Positions 17,251-26,171 of a stretch of 64,000 nucleotides of DNA are shown here, in pieces. The stretch covers positions 1 to 64,000 of the forward strand of contig DQFO01000006.1 in assembly GCA_003525075.1 (NCBI GenBank). Direction: 5' to 3'. This stretch comes from Clostridiales bacterium (GTDB taxonomy: Bacteria; Bacillota; Clostridia; TANB77; CAG-508). How positions within the stretch are numbered: position 1 is the first letter of the stretch; each line of letters begins with the position of its first letter. The notes below the pieces were generated by a model that was given only the letters and a program-made list of their open reading frames with translations, did no database searches and was not told the origin of the DNA. The position numbers were made by a program, and so were the translations under genes.

Positions 17251-17754
17251 ATGCAAATAGATGTTGGATATTTTTATTTTATAAAAGATTCATTTTTTGA
17301 TATTATAGATGATTCAGAATTAATGAAAAATAAAGAAAATGGAAATAAAAGACCATGTTATTATTGTATTAAGAGTAAAAAATATGATAATATTATTTGG
17401 TTTATTCCAGTTAGTACGAAAATAGATAAATATAAACGAATATATGATAGCAAAATTCAAAAACAAATAAAGCTCGGAAAAAATCCCTCTATTGATACTA
17501 TTGTTTTTGGAGATGTTGCAAATACATATAGTGCATTTTTAATTCAAAATATGTTTCCGGTAACTTTAGATTATATAGAAAGTCAATATATGAAAAATAA
17601 AGTACCTATTAAAGTTTCTAAACAACTTGAAACAGAAATAATATATAAAGCTAATAAAGTATTAAATTTGTATAATCATGGAATGAAAAATATTGTATTT
17701 CCTAATATTGATAAGATTTTGAATAAATTGTTGAATTTTAATTACAAAGCTTGA
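17251..17754 (+). CDS. cptN: Type III toxin-antitoxin endoribonuclease toxin, CptN-like
   Basis: A 167-residue toxin of the ToxN/AbiQ superfamily. Sequence signs: IDVGYFYFIKDSFF at the N-terminus, NKENGNKRPCYYC, NIIWFIPVSTK (~50-60), the basic IYDSKIQKQIKLGKNPSIDTIVFGDV segment and AFLIQNMFPVT (~95-110), ending with VFPNIDKILNKLL. The toxin cleaves cellular mRNA and its own antitoxin precursor; such loci act in plasmid stability and phage abortive infection. ATG 17251 is chosen because TAGGAGG lies 8 bases upstream; an upstream ATG at 17230 overlaps the terminator and has no RBS. It is adjacent to the Wadjet island. Confidence 0.87.
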   Translation: MQIDVGYFYFIKDSFFDIIDDSELMKNKENGNKRPCYYCIKSKKYDNIIWFIPVSTKIDKYKRIYDSKIQKQIKLGKNPSIDTIVFGDVANTYSAFLIQNMFPVTLDYIESQYMKNKVPIKVSKQLETEIIYKANKVLNLYNHGMKNIVFPNIDKILNKLLNFNYKA

Positions 17755-17779
17755 TTTTTTAGAGTAAAAGATATATTAT
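17751..17779 (+). promoter_or_regulatory. Promoter of rubrerythrin
   Basis: TTGATT, a 17-bp spacer and TATTAT. The -35 overlaps the stop codon of the toxin gene. The leader to ATG 17864 is about 80 bases long. Confidence 0.65.
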
Positions 17780-17863
17780 ATATAAAGTAATATTTATTAT
17801 GTAAGAATGCTTAATATTTAAATAAAAGTACATAATAATATTAAAAATTTAGGAGGTAAAATT

Positions 17864-18403
17864 ATGGAATTAAAAGAATCAAAAACAGAACAAAACTTGA
17901 TGACTGCATTTGCAGGAGAATCACAAGCAAGAAATAAATATACATTTTTTGCAAGTCAAGCAAAAAAAGATGGATATGAGCAAATAGCTGCTATATTCCA
18001 AGAAACAGCTGATAATGAAAAAGAACATGCAAAATTATGGTTTAAATTATTAAATGGTGGAGCCATTGGATCAACAGAAGAAAATTTAAAAGCAGCTGCG
18101 GCAGGAGAAAACTATGAATGGACAGATATGTATGCGGAATTTGCTAAAACAGCTAAAGAAGAAGGATTCGCAAGAATAGCATATTTATTTGAAGAAGTTG
18201 GAAAAATAGAAAAAGAACATGAAGAAAGATACTTAAAATTATTAGAAAATGTAAAAGAAGGAAAAGTATTTGAAGCAGGAGAAGTTAAGATTTGGAAATG
18301 CAGAAATTGCGGACATATTGTAGTTGGAACATCAGCTCCAGAAGTTTGCCCTGTATGTAATCATCCAAAAGCATTTTTTGAAATAAAAGCTGAGAATTAT
18401 TAA
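17864..18403 (+). CDS. rbr: Rubrerythrin
   Basis: A 179-residue non-haem di-iron peroxidase protecting anaerobes from hydrogen peroxide. The ferritin-like four-helix domain shows the ExxH and E iron ligands: [41 protein letters not shown], and [18 protein letters not shown]. The C-terminal rubredoxin-like domain has CRNCGH and [12 protein letters not shown], a four-cysteine iron centre. Length is typical. RBS AGGAGGTAAAATT precedes ATG 17864. It is monocistronic, with its own promoter and a shared terminator with the convergent germination gene. Confidence 0.96.
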   Translation: MELKESKTEQNLMTAFAGESQARNKYTFFASQAKKDGYEQIAAIFQETADNEKEHAKLWFKLLNGGAIGSTEENLKAAAAGENYEWTDMYAEFAKTAKEEGFARIAYLFEEVGKIEKEHEERYLKLLENVKEGKVFEAGEVKIWKCRNCGHIVVGTSAPEVCPVCNHPKAFFEIKAENY

Positions 18404-18444
18404 AAGAACAAATTTAGGAAGTTTTTTGAAATTTCCTGATATAT

Positions 18445-18491
18445 AAAAAGAATTTCTAAAATAGAAAAAAATCTATTTAGAAATTCTTTTT
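18445..18491. terminator. Bidirectional terminator between rubrerythrin and the germination gene
   Basis: AAAAAGAATTTCTAAAATAGA / TCTATTTAGAAATTCTTTTT, an almost perfect stem of about 19 bp with A-tract on the left and T-tract on the right, so it can act on both strands. The right arm reaches the stop codon of the minus-strand gene. Confidence 0.85.
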
Positions 18492-20086
18492 TAATATTTC
18501 CATTTCATACTAATTTTTGCTTGAGACTTTTTACGTTTTGGAGACAAAAAGCTATCTCTAAACTCTTGTTTCCAAATAGGAGGAATGAAATATCCATTAT
18601 TATCAGAATAACTTGGAGTAATAGGAGATGTATATGGAACACCAAAAGATTTTAAACTACATAATAATGTCAAATATATAAACAATCCTATTCCAATTCC
18701 AAGAAATCCAGCAGTAAATCCAAGAGCAATAAATATAAATCTAAAGACTCTCAAATGAAATCCAAAAGAAAAATCAGGAATAGCAAAAGAAGAAATACCT
18801 GTAATAGCAACAACAATTATAAGAATAGGGCTAACAATACCAGCATTAACAGCTGCATCACCCAAAATTAAAGCTCCAACAATTCCAATAGTAGAACCAA
18901 TAGGAGAGGGAACTCTTAAACCAGCTTCTCTTATAAGTTCAAAAGAAAATTCCATAAGTAAAAGCTCAAAAATCATAGGAAAAGGTACATTTTCTCTAGC
19001 AGATAATATTGAGAAAAGCAGTTCTGTAGGCAAAATTTCTTGATGAAAACTTGTTACAGCAATATAAAGACCAGGTAATAATAAAGTAATAATACCAGCT
19101 ATTAAGCGAATAGCTCTTAGAAAATTAGTAAATATTGGCTTTAAATTTGTATCTTCAGGAGAAAATAAGAAATCTTCAATAGTTGCAGGAGCAATTAATG
19201 CATATGGATTACCATTAATTAAAATTATTATTCTACCTTGAAACAAATATTTACAACACTTATCAGGTCTTTCTGTTGAAATGAGTTGAGGTATGCCAAA
19301 TGTTTCTTCTTCCTCCAACAATTGTTCCAATTGACCAGTAGAAAGTAAAGAATCAATAGATAAATTGCTAAGTCTGAATTTTACTTCACCAACTAAATCT
19401 GAATTTGCAATATTTTTCATGTAACAAACACCACATTTGGTTTTGCTAATATTGCCAACAGGTATATTCTCAATTATCAAATTTTCATTATTTACAATTT
19501 TTCTTAAAAGAGAGGTATTTGTTCTTATGTTTTCAATAAAACTTTCTTGAGGTCCTTTTATAATTACTTCATTTTCAGGTTTATCAACACCACGAGAATT
19601 ATATTTTTTTACATCTATATCAAAAGCAATATTTAAAGTATCAATAAAAAGTAAGCAATTTCCCATATTAATTCCAGAACATACAGCTTCAAAATCTTCA
19701 ACTTTATTAACACTATTTTGAGGCAATAGTCTATTATCAATATAATTTAATAGATTGGCAGGATTTGGATTTTGAACTCTTTTTGGAAACATTAATGGTT
19801 CTAGAACAAAATCATTTATTGAAATAGAGTTGACTAGACCATCAATATAAATTATAAAACTTTTATATAATTGATTTTGAGCAAGTGTTTCAAATTCCCT
19901 AATTACAATGTCACTATTAATTAAAGTATTATATTTACTTTGTATAAATTCAAGGTTTTTATTTATTTCAGGATAAATTGATGTATGATTATTATTTATT
20001 GATTTTATTTTATCATCTTTATTATTTATAATTGAAAAATTATAATTTTGTTCAAATAAATTATTTATAAAATTCTTAATATTCAT
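18491..20086 (-). CDS. GerA/SpoVAF-family spore germination protein
   Basis: A 531-residue member of the GerA family (A subunit of germinant receptors, or SpoVAF). The N-terminal soluble half carries INSDIVIREFETLAQNQLYKSFIIYIDGLVN and the signature KGPQESFIENIRTNTSLLRK (~175-194). The C-terminal half has about five membrane segments, including IRLIAGIITLLLPGLYIAVTSFH and FELLLMEFSFELIREAGLRVPSPIGSTIGIVGALILGDAAV. GerB and GerC partners are not next to it, and a spoVA cluster is not visible, so SpoVAF versus GerA cannot be decided. No obvious ribosome binding site is seen before the ATG at 20086. Confidence 0.92.
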   Translation of the reverse strand: MNIKNFINNLFEQNYNFSIINNKDDKIKSINNNHTSIYPEINKNLEFIQSKYNTLINSDIVIREFETLAQNQLYKSFIIYIDGLVNSISINDFVLEPLMFPKRVQNPNPANLLNYIDNRLLPQNSVNKVEDFEAVCSGINMGNCLLFIDTLNIAFDIDVKKYNSRGVDKPENEVIIKGPQESFIENIRTNTSLLRKIVNNENLIIENIPVGNISKTKCGVCYMKNIANSDLVGEVKFRLSNLSIDSLLSTGQLEQLLEEEETFGIPQLISTERPDKCCKYLFQGRIIILINGNPYALIAPATIEDFLFSPEDTNLKPIFTNFLRAIRLIAGIITLLLPGLYIAVTSFHQEILPTELLFSILSARENVPFPMIFELLLMEFSFELIREAGLRVPSPIGSTIGIVGALILGDAAVNAGIVSPILIIVVAITGISSFAIPDFSFGFHLRVFRFIFIALGFTAGFLGIGIGLFIYLTLLCSLKSFGVPYTSPITPSYSDNNGYFIPPIWKQEFRDSFLSPKRKKSQAKISMKWKY

Positions 20087-20141
20087 ATTTCTAATATTGA
20101 CAATATTTTGAAAAAATATTCTAATTAACTGAAATAAACAA

Positions 20142-20170
20142 TTGAAAAAATATATTTTATAATATATAAT
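20142..20170 (+). promoter_or_regulatory. Promoter of the transglutaminase-like gene
   Basis: TTGAAA, a 17-bp spacer and TATAAT, about 36 bases before ATG 20206. Confidence 0.65.
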
Positions 20171-20205
20171 AGAAATATACAGAAGAAATTGAAAGGAATG
20201 TTTAA

Positions 20206-21336
20206 ATGAAAAAAGAAAATGGATTTATTAAATTTTTATTAGTATTAATAGTAATAGCGTTAGCTGGAATAATAATGTTATTTGGGTATGTAATGTATAA
20301 TGAATTTGCAGGAAATGGTGATGTGGATTTTGGAAATTTACAATTAATATATCCAAAAATTGAAAATCAAGAATCTGATAACAGAATTAATAATACAAAG
20401 GCAACAACAGATACAAAAATAAGTGGTAGCACAGTTGGAACACAAGTTTTAACCAAGAATGAGTATCAAAATAAATACTTATACAGTCAATTAGGAGAGA
20501 ATGGAAAAATTATATATGAAAAATTATATGAAAATAAAGAAAATTTAAAAACAGGAACATATACAATTCAATTTGGAAATGCTTTTTATGATATATTATC
20601 ACAAGAAAATGGAAGTGATAAATTACAAGAAGAATATCAAACGGCTATTGAAGCATTTACTTATGACAATCCAGATGTATTTTATATTGATGTTACAAAA
20701 ATGTATATAAATATAGAAACAATTCAAAAAATATTTTCAACAAAATATAATGTATATATAAATAGTGCTAAAGATCCAACATATTTATTAGACGGATTTA
20801 CATCAAAAGAACAAATAGACCAATGTGAAAGCCAAGTAATAGCTGTAAAAAATCAAATATTAAATCAGATTGCAGGGAAAAATGATATTGAAAAAATGAG
20901 ATATATACATGATTATTTAGTTGATACAATAGAATATGATCAAACATTTGGAGAAAAAAATATATATAATATATATGGTGCTTTAGTATCAAAAACATGT
21001 GTATGTGAAGGATATGCAAAAGCTTCACAATATTTATTAAATGAAGCAGGATTAGAAAATATAATAATAACAGGAACAGCAACAAATAGTGATGGGAAAA
21101 CAGAAAATCATGCATGGAACTATGTAAATATAGATGAAAAATGGTATGCTATAGATACAACATGGGATGACCCAATTATAGTTGGTGGAGGAAAATTAAC
21201 AAATACAATTAGATATAGATATTTTTTAAAGGGAAGTAGTACAATGAATAAAAATCATTTTATATCAACAAAATTTACTTCAGGTGGGCAAGATTTTGAA
21301 TTTCCAAAATTATCTATAACAGATTATAATATATAA
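20206..21336 (+). CDS. Membrane-anchored transglutaminase-like protein
   Basis: A 376-residue protein with an N-terminal signal anchor (residues ~9-29, IKFLLVLIVIALAGIIMLFGYVM), a Ser/Thr/Asn-rich linker and a C-terminal transglutaminase-core domain. The catalytic triad is visible: Cys in KTCVCEGYAKASQYLL (~265), His in ENHAWNYVNI (~303), Asp in YAIDTTWDDP (~318). Surface transglutaminase-like domains act as peptidases or cross-linking enzymes; the substrate is unknown. RBS GAAAGGAATG precedes ATG 20206. It ends just before prfB (the AAGGAG of prfB overlaps its stop), so the two may be co-transcribed. Confidence 0.88.
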   Translation: MKKENGFIKFLLVLIVIALAGIIMLFGYVMYNEFAGNGDVDFGNLQLIYPKIENQESDNRINNTKATTDTKISGSTVGTQVLTKNEYQNKYLYSQLGENGKIIYEKLYENKENLKTGTYTIQFGNAFYDILSQENGSDKLQEEYQTAIEAFTYDNPDVFYIDVTKMYINIETIQKIFSTKYNVYINSAKDPTYLLDGFTSKEQIDQCESQVIAVKNQILNQIAGKNDIEKMRYIHDYLVDTIEYDQTFGEKNIYNIYGALVSKTCVCEGYAKASQYLLNEAGLENIIITGTATNSDGKTENHAWNYVNIDEKWYAIDTTWDDPIIVGGGKLTNTIRYRYFLKGSSTMNKNHFISTKFTSGGQDFEFPKLSITDYNI

Positions 21337-21349
21337 GGAGTTGACAGAG

Positions 21350-22463
21350 TTGATAGAATTAGAAGAAAACTTAAATAAATTGCAACAATTAAAAAACAAA
21401 GTAGAAAGTTTAGGTGAGTCTCTTTGACATCGAATCAAAGAAAGAAGAACTAAAGAAATTAGAAGAGCAAACACAACAAGAAAGCTTTTGGCAACAAGAT
21501 ACATCAATAAGTAGTAAAGTATTAGCAAAAATAAAGGAATTAAAACATAAGATTGATGAATTTGAATTAGCACAAAATGAAGCAAGTAATTTAATAGAAT
21601 TAACAGAACTTGCAAATTTAGAGGTTGATGAAGAAGTTGCAAAAGATATTTTAAAATCTACGAAAAAACTAGAAGATGATGTAGAGAAAATTCAATTAGA
21701 AACATTATTATCTGGAAAATATGACAGAAATAATGCAATATTAACATTGCATCCGGGGGCAGGCGGTACAGAATCACAAGATTGGGCAGAAATGCTTTAT
21801 AGAATGTATACGAGATGGGCTACTAAAAAAGGATATGAAGTAAAAGAATTAGATTATCTTGAAGGTGATGAAGCTGGTATAAAAAGTGTTACATTTGAAA
21901 TAATTGGAGAAAATGCTTATGGATATATGAAAGGTGAAATGGGAGTACATAGATTAGTAAGAATTTCACCTTTTGATGCTGGTGGAAGAAGACATACTTC
22001 GTTTGCATCATTAGAAGTTTTACCTGAAATTACAGAAGATATTGAAATAGATATAAATCCAGATGATTTAAGAGTAGATACTTATAGAGCATCAGGAGCT
22101 GGTGGACAACATATTAATAAAACATCATCTGCTGTAAGAATTACACATATACCAACAAATATTGTTGTTGCTTGTCAATCAGAACGTTCACAAATTCAAA
22201 ATAGAGAAACAGCAATGAAAATGTTAAAATCAAAATTATTTGATTTAAAAGAAAAAGAACAAAAAGAAACAATAAATGATTTAAAAGGTGAACAAAAAGA
22301 TATTGCATGGGGAAGTCAAATCCGTTCATATGTATTTTGTCCATATACACTTGTAAAAGATCATAGAACAAATTATGAAGTTGGAAATGTTCAAACAGTT
22401 ATGGATGGAAATTTAGATGGTTTTATAGAAAGTTATTTAAAATATATAAATAGTAACAAGTAG
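21350..22463 (+). CDS. prfB: Peptide chain release factor 2, with +1 programmed frameshift
   Basis: RF2 terminates translation at UGA and UAA. The frame starts at TTG 21350 (AAGGAG 9 bases upstream; TTG 21341 also in frame but too close), runs 25 codons to an in-frame TGA at 21425-21427, and continues in the +1 frame to 22463, giving about 370 residues. Downstream: the SPF anticodon-like tripeptide in VRISPFDAGGRRHTSFAS, and the GGQ catalytic motif in SGAGGQHINKTSSAVRITHIP. The frameshift site is CTT-TGA-C with an AGGTGA Shine-Dalgarno-like element upstream, the conserved autoregulatory signal that makes RF2 synthesis respond to RF2 level. Confidence 0.95.
21411..21428 (+). other. RF2 programmed +1 frameshift site
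   Basis: TAGGTGAGTCTCTTTGAC: an internal SD-like AGGTGA, then the slippery CTT codon and UGA stop followed by C. Reading CTT then skipping one T gives GAC as the next codon and joins the two prfB frames. Confidence 0.93.
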
Positions 22464-22482
22464 CCATAAAATTAATATAATA

Positions 22483-22522
22483 TAATAGTTATGTTTATAA
22501 TTAAATATAACTATTATTTTTT
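22483..22522 (+). terminator. Terminator after prfB
   Basis: TAATAGTTAT / ATAACTATTA stem with a 14-base AT-rich loop, followed by TTTTTTA. Confidence 0.75.
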
Positions 22523-22543
22523 ACTATTTAAGGAAGATTATAT

Positions 22544-23512
22544 ATGGATACAGTAGTCTTAAAATTTGGAGGAAGTTCACTTGCAAATAATGAAAGATTA
22601 ATGATGGTAGCAAATAAAATAATAGAAAAAGCGATGAAACATAAAGTAGTTGTTGTAGTATCAGCACAAGGAAAAACAACAGATAATTTATTAAAACAAG
22701 CAAAAGAATTAGAAGAAATAACTAAATCTCAAAATATAAATAAAAGAGAATTAGATATGTTGCTAAGTACAGGGGAACAAGTAAGTGCGTCTAAATTAGC
22801 AATATTATTAAATTTAATTGGGCACAAATCAATATCTTTAAATGGATATCAAGCACAAATATATACAAACAATAATTATCAAAATGCATCAATTATAAAA
22901 ATTGATACTGAAAGAATAAAAAAAGAATTAAAAGAAAATATAGTAATAATTACAGGATTTCAAGGGATAGATGAAAATAATAATATAACAACATTAGGAA
23001 GAGGAGGATCTGATACAACAGCAGTAGCATTATCAGCAGAATTAAATGCATCAAGATGCTACATATATTCAGATGTTGATGGTATATATACAGCAGATCC
23101 AAGAAAAATACCTAATGCAGATAAACTAACGAAAATATCTTATGAAGAAATGTATTCATTATCAAGTGAAGGAGCAAAAGTACTTCATGATAGATGTGTA
23201 GAAATAGGAGAAAAATTTGATGTACCAATAATTACAGAATCAACATTTAATGATAAAAAAGGAACAGAAATAACACATAATCTTGAAAGTTCTGGAGTAA
23301 AAAGCATTGTAAAAAAAGAAATATCAAAAATTTCAGTTATAGGATATGGAATAAGTTCAAATGATGATATATTGCAAAAAGTTTTAGAAATTGCAAATAA
23401 AAATAAATTAGAAATCTTTAATATAGAAATAACAAGAACAAAAATTTCTATTATTTTTAAAGAAATTGTAGATGACAATATATTAAAACAAATACATGAT
23501 GTATTAATATAA
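22544..23512 (+). CDS. lysC: Aspartate kinase, short form with a single ACT domain
   Basis: Phosphorylates aspartate, the first step to lysine, threonine, methionine and dipicolinate. Kinase motifs: VVLKFGGSSLANNERL (N-terminus), LSTGEQVSASKLA, TTLGRGGSDTTAVALSAEL (~148-166), and YSDVDGIYTADPRKIP (~174-189). After ~260 residues only one ACT-like repeat remains (KISVIGYGISSNDDILQKVLEIANKNKLEIFNIEITRTKISIIFKE). Usual enzymes have ~400 residues and two ACT repeats, so at 322 residues the first is missing, and allosteric control by lysine or threonine may differ. RBS AAGGAAGAT precedes ATG 22544. Confidence 0.92.
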   Translation: MDTVVLKFGGSSLANNERLMMVANKIIEKAMKHKVVVVVSAQGKTTDNLLKQAKELEEITKSQNINKRELDMLLSTGEQVSASKLAILLNLIGHKSISLNGYQAQIYTNNNYQNASIIKIDTERIKKELKENIVIITGFQGIDENNNITTLGRGGSDTTAVALSAELNASRCYIYSDVDGIYTADPRKIPNADKLTKISYEEMYSLSSEGAKVLHDRCVEIGEKFDVPIITESTFNDKKGTEITHNLESSGVKSIVKKEISKISVIGYGISSNDDILQKVLEIANKNKLEIFNIEITRTKISIIFKEIVDDNILKQIHDVLI

Positions 23513-23596
23513 GCATATTTTTGAATTTTTATATGTTTGATTGCTTAGAAATCTTAATGACTCATATATAATGAGTATGAAAAAAATTAATAAAAG

Positions 23597-23636
23597 GTCT
23601 CTTTTGAGTGCATAATAATTCAAAGGAGATTTTTTT
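23597..23636 (+). promoter_or_regulatory. Hairpin sequestering the RBS of the Ca2+-ATPase gene
   Basis: GTCTCTTTTGAG (23597-23608) pairs with TTCAAAGGAGAT (23619-23630) over 12 positions including G-U pairs, loop of 10 bases. The right arm contains the AAAGGAG Shine-Dalgarno sequence and is followed by TTTTTT and then the ATG, so the same element looks like an intrinsic terminator and an RBS-masking hairpin. Confidence 0.5.
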
Positions 23637-26171
23637 ATGTGGTATAAAGGAAAAGAAGAGATATTAAAACAATTAGAAACAAGTTCTAAAGGCATAACAA
23701 ATTCAGAAGCGAACAAAAGATTAAAAGAAGAAGGATTAAATAGAATTCCAACAGGTAAGAGAAATACTATTTGGAACATAATTATTGAACAACTGAAAAA
23801 TCCAATAATATTTATACTATTTTTTTCAGCAATATTTTCAATAATAACACAAAGTAAAGCAGATGCAATATTTATATTTGTTGTAATAGGAATAAATACA
23901 ATTATAGGAACATATCAGGAATGGAGTTCAGAAAAAAGTGCTGAGAAGCTTCAAAATATGATAAAAATTAGAACTAAAGTATTAAGAGATGGAAAAATAG
24001 AAGAAATCGATTCAGAAAATATAGTTGTTGGAGATATTATAGAATTAGAATCTGGAAATAAAGTACCTGCTGATTTGAGATTAATAGATGTAAAAAATTT
24101 AAGTATAGATGAATCTGTTTTAACAGGTGAATCAAAACCAAAAAATAAATTAGATATAACATTGCCTAAAGAAACAGAATTAGCAGAAAGAGATAATATT
24201 GCATTTGCAGGAAGTATAGTTACAAAAGGAAGAGGAATAGGTGTTGTAATAGCAACAGGTCAATATACAGAATTTGGAAAAGTTGCTGAAAATGTATTAC
24301 TTTCAGAAGATTCAAAAACACCATTAGTAATAAAAATAGAAAAATTTTCAAAACAAATAAGTTTTGCATTTTTAATTTTTGCAATAATTGTATCAATATT
24401 TTTGTTTTTTAAAGGATATAAATTATCTGAAATATTATCAACAGTAATAGCATTAACAGTTTCTGCAATACCAGAGGGATTAACAATTGCTATGACAATA
24501 GTATTATCAGTATCTTCAAATAAAATGGCAAAAAGACATGTAATAGTAAAAAAGCTAAATGCAGTTGAAAGCTTAGGAAGTTGTAATGTTATAGCAACAG
24601 ATAAAACAGGAACATTAACTGCAAATGAACAAACTGCAAAGAAAATAGTTCTTCCGAATGATAGTGTAGCATCAATAAAAGGAATTGGATATAATGATAT
24701 AGGTGAAATAAGATGTGATGAGAAAGATAAAACACAAATAAAAGAAATAGTGAAAATGGGATATGTAAACAATGAAGCAAGGCTTGAATATGATGGAAAA
24801 CAATGGAAACATTCAGGTGATGCAATAGATACAGCATTTTTAGCATTAGGAATGAAAATTCCAATAAAACAACAATTTGATATAAAAAGTATGATACATT
24901 ATGAATCACAATTAAAATATTCAGCAGTAGTATTTGAAGAAAATAATGAATATGTAGTAACTATAAAAGGGGCTCCAGAAAAAGTTTTAGAATTTTGCAA
25001 ATATATTAATGAGAAAGAAAAGATAAATAAAGATAAAATTCTTAATCAAAATATTCAATTAGCAGAAGAAGGATATAGAGTTATAGCAATAGCTCAAAGT
25101 AAAATTCATAAGAGAAATTTTGAAACAAAAGAGCTAGAAGAAAAAGATCTTAAAGATATGATATTTCTGGGATTGATAGGATTTGTAGATCCGATTAGAG
25201 AAGGAGTAACAGAAGCAGTAGAAAGTTGTAAAAAAGCAGGAATTGAAACAATTATGATTACTGGAGACCAAAAAAATACAGCAGAAGCAATAGCTAAGAG
25301 AATAGGTATAACAAAAGTATATTCTAGAGCAACACCTATGGAGAAATTAGAAATAGTTAAAAAATTAAAAGAAGAAGGAAAAATGGTTGCTGTAACAGGT
25401 GATGGGGTAAATGATACACCAGCTCTAAAATCAGCCAATATAGGTGTTGCAATAGGAAGTGGAACAGATATTGCAAAAGAAACAGGGAATATGATAATAA
25501 CAGATGATAATTTTTCATCAATTGTAAATGGTGTAGAAGAAGGAAGAAGAGCATATAATAATATAAGAAAAGTAATATATTTGCTCTTATCAACAGGATT
25601 ATCTGAAATAATATTATTTGTATTAGCGATGATATTTAATTTTCCAATACCATTAGTCGCAATACAATTATTATGGTTAAATTTAATAAGTAATGGAATT
25701 CAAAGTAATGCTTTAGCATTTGAAAAAGATGTTGAAGATGTAATGAATAGACCTGCAAATAATGAAAAAATATTTGATAAATTAATGATAAATGAAATTA
25801 TCATATCAGCAACAGTAATGGGGATAATAGAATTTGCACTTTATATTTATTTATATAATATAAAACATCTTGAAATAGAAGTTATTAGAAGTTATTTACT
25901 AACATTGATGGTCTTAATGGAAAATATTCATATCTTTAATTGTAGAAGTGAAAGAATTTCAGCATTTAAAATATCAGGACAAAATAATAAATTCTTGATA
26001 TTTTCGATATTGATAACATGTTTAATACAAATAATAGTCGTGAGAAGTGATATATTATCAAATATATTACGTTTAAAAACAATACCATTAGAGTTTGCTG
26101 GTGGATTAGTAGTATTTTCAATACCTTTAATAATTATCATGGAAGTGTATAAAAAATTTGTGAACAAATAA
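23637..26171 (+). CDS. Ca2+-type P-type ATPase (PacL/PMR1-like)
   Basis: An 844-residue P2-type cation pump. Order: N-terminal cation-ATPase domain with WYKGKEEILKQLETSSKGITNSEANKRL, membrane pair M1-M2, actuator motif LTGESKP (~165), M4 with the PEGL motif (TVSAIPEGLTIAMTIVLS, ~280), phosphorylation motif DKTGTLT (~322), TGDQ (~545), hinge GDGVNDTPALK (~590), then M5-M10 with NLISNGIQSNALAFEK. The PEGL in M4 and no CPC motif exclude heavy-metal P1B pumps; calcium (or manganese) export is most likely. Its last codons form the 5' arm of the hairpin of repeat copy B. It is followed by the unrelated cadmium operon. Confidence 0.93.
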   Translation: MWYKGKEEILKQLETSSKGITNSEANKRLKEEGLNRIPTGKRNTIWNIIIEQLKNPIIFILFFSAIFSIITQSKADAIFIFVVIGINTIIGTYQEWSSEKSAEKLQNMIKIRTKVLRDGKIEEIDSENIVVGDIIELESGNKVPADLRLIDVKNLSIDESVLTGESKPKNKLDITLPKETELAERDNIAFAGSIVTKGRGIGVVIATGQYTEFGKVAENVLLSEDSKTPLVIKIEKFSKQISFAFLIFAIIVSIFLFFKGYKLSEILSTVIALTVSAIPEGLTIAMTIVLSVSSNKMAKRHVIVKKLNAVESLGSCNVIATDKTGTLTANEQTAKKIVLPNDSVASIKGIGYNDIGEIRCDEKDKTQIKEIVKMGYVNNEARLEYDGKQWKHSGDAIDTAFLALGMKIPIKQQFDIKSMIHYESQLKYSAVVFEENNEYVVTIKGAPEKVLEFCKYINEKEKINKDKILNQNIQLAEEGYRVIAIAQSKIHKRNFETKELEEKDLKDMIFLGLIGFVDPIREGVTEAVESCKKAGIETIMITGDQKNTAEAIAKRIGITKVYSRATPMEKLEIVKKLKEEGKMVAVTGDGVNDTPALKSANIGVAIGSGTDIAKETGNMIITDDNFSSIVNGVEEGRRAYNNIRKVIYLLLSTGLSEIILFVLAMIFNFPIPLVAIQLLWLNLISNGIQSNALAFEKDVEDVMNRPANNEKIFDKLMINEIIISATVMGIIEFALYIYLYNIKHLEIEVIRSYLLTLMVLMENIHIFNCRSERISAFKISGQNNKFLIFSILITCLIQIIVVRSDILSNILRLKTIPLEFAGGLVVFSIPLIIIMEVYKKFVNK

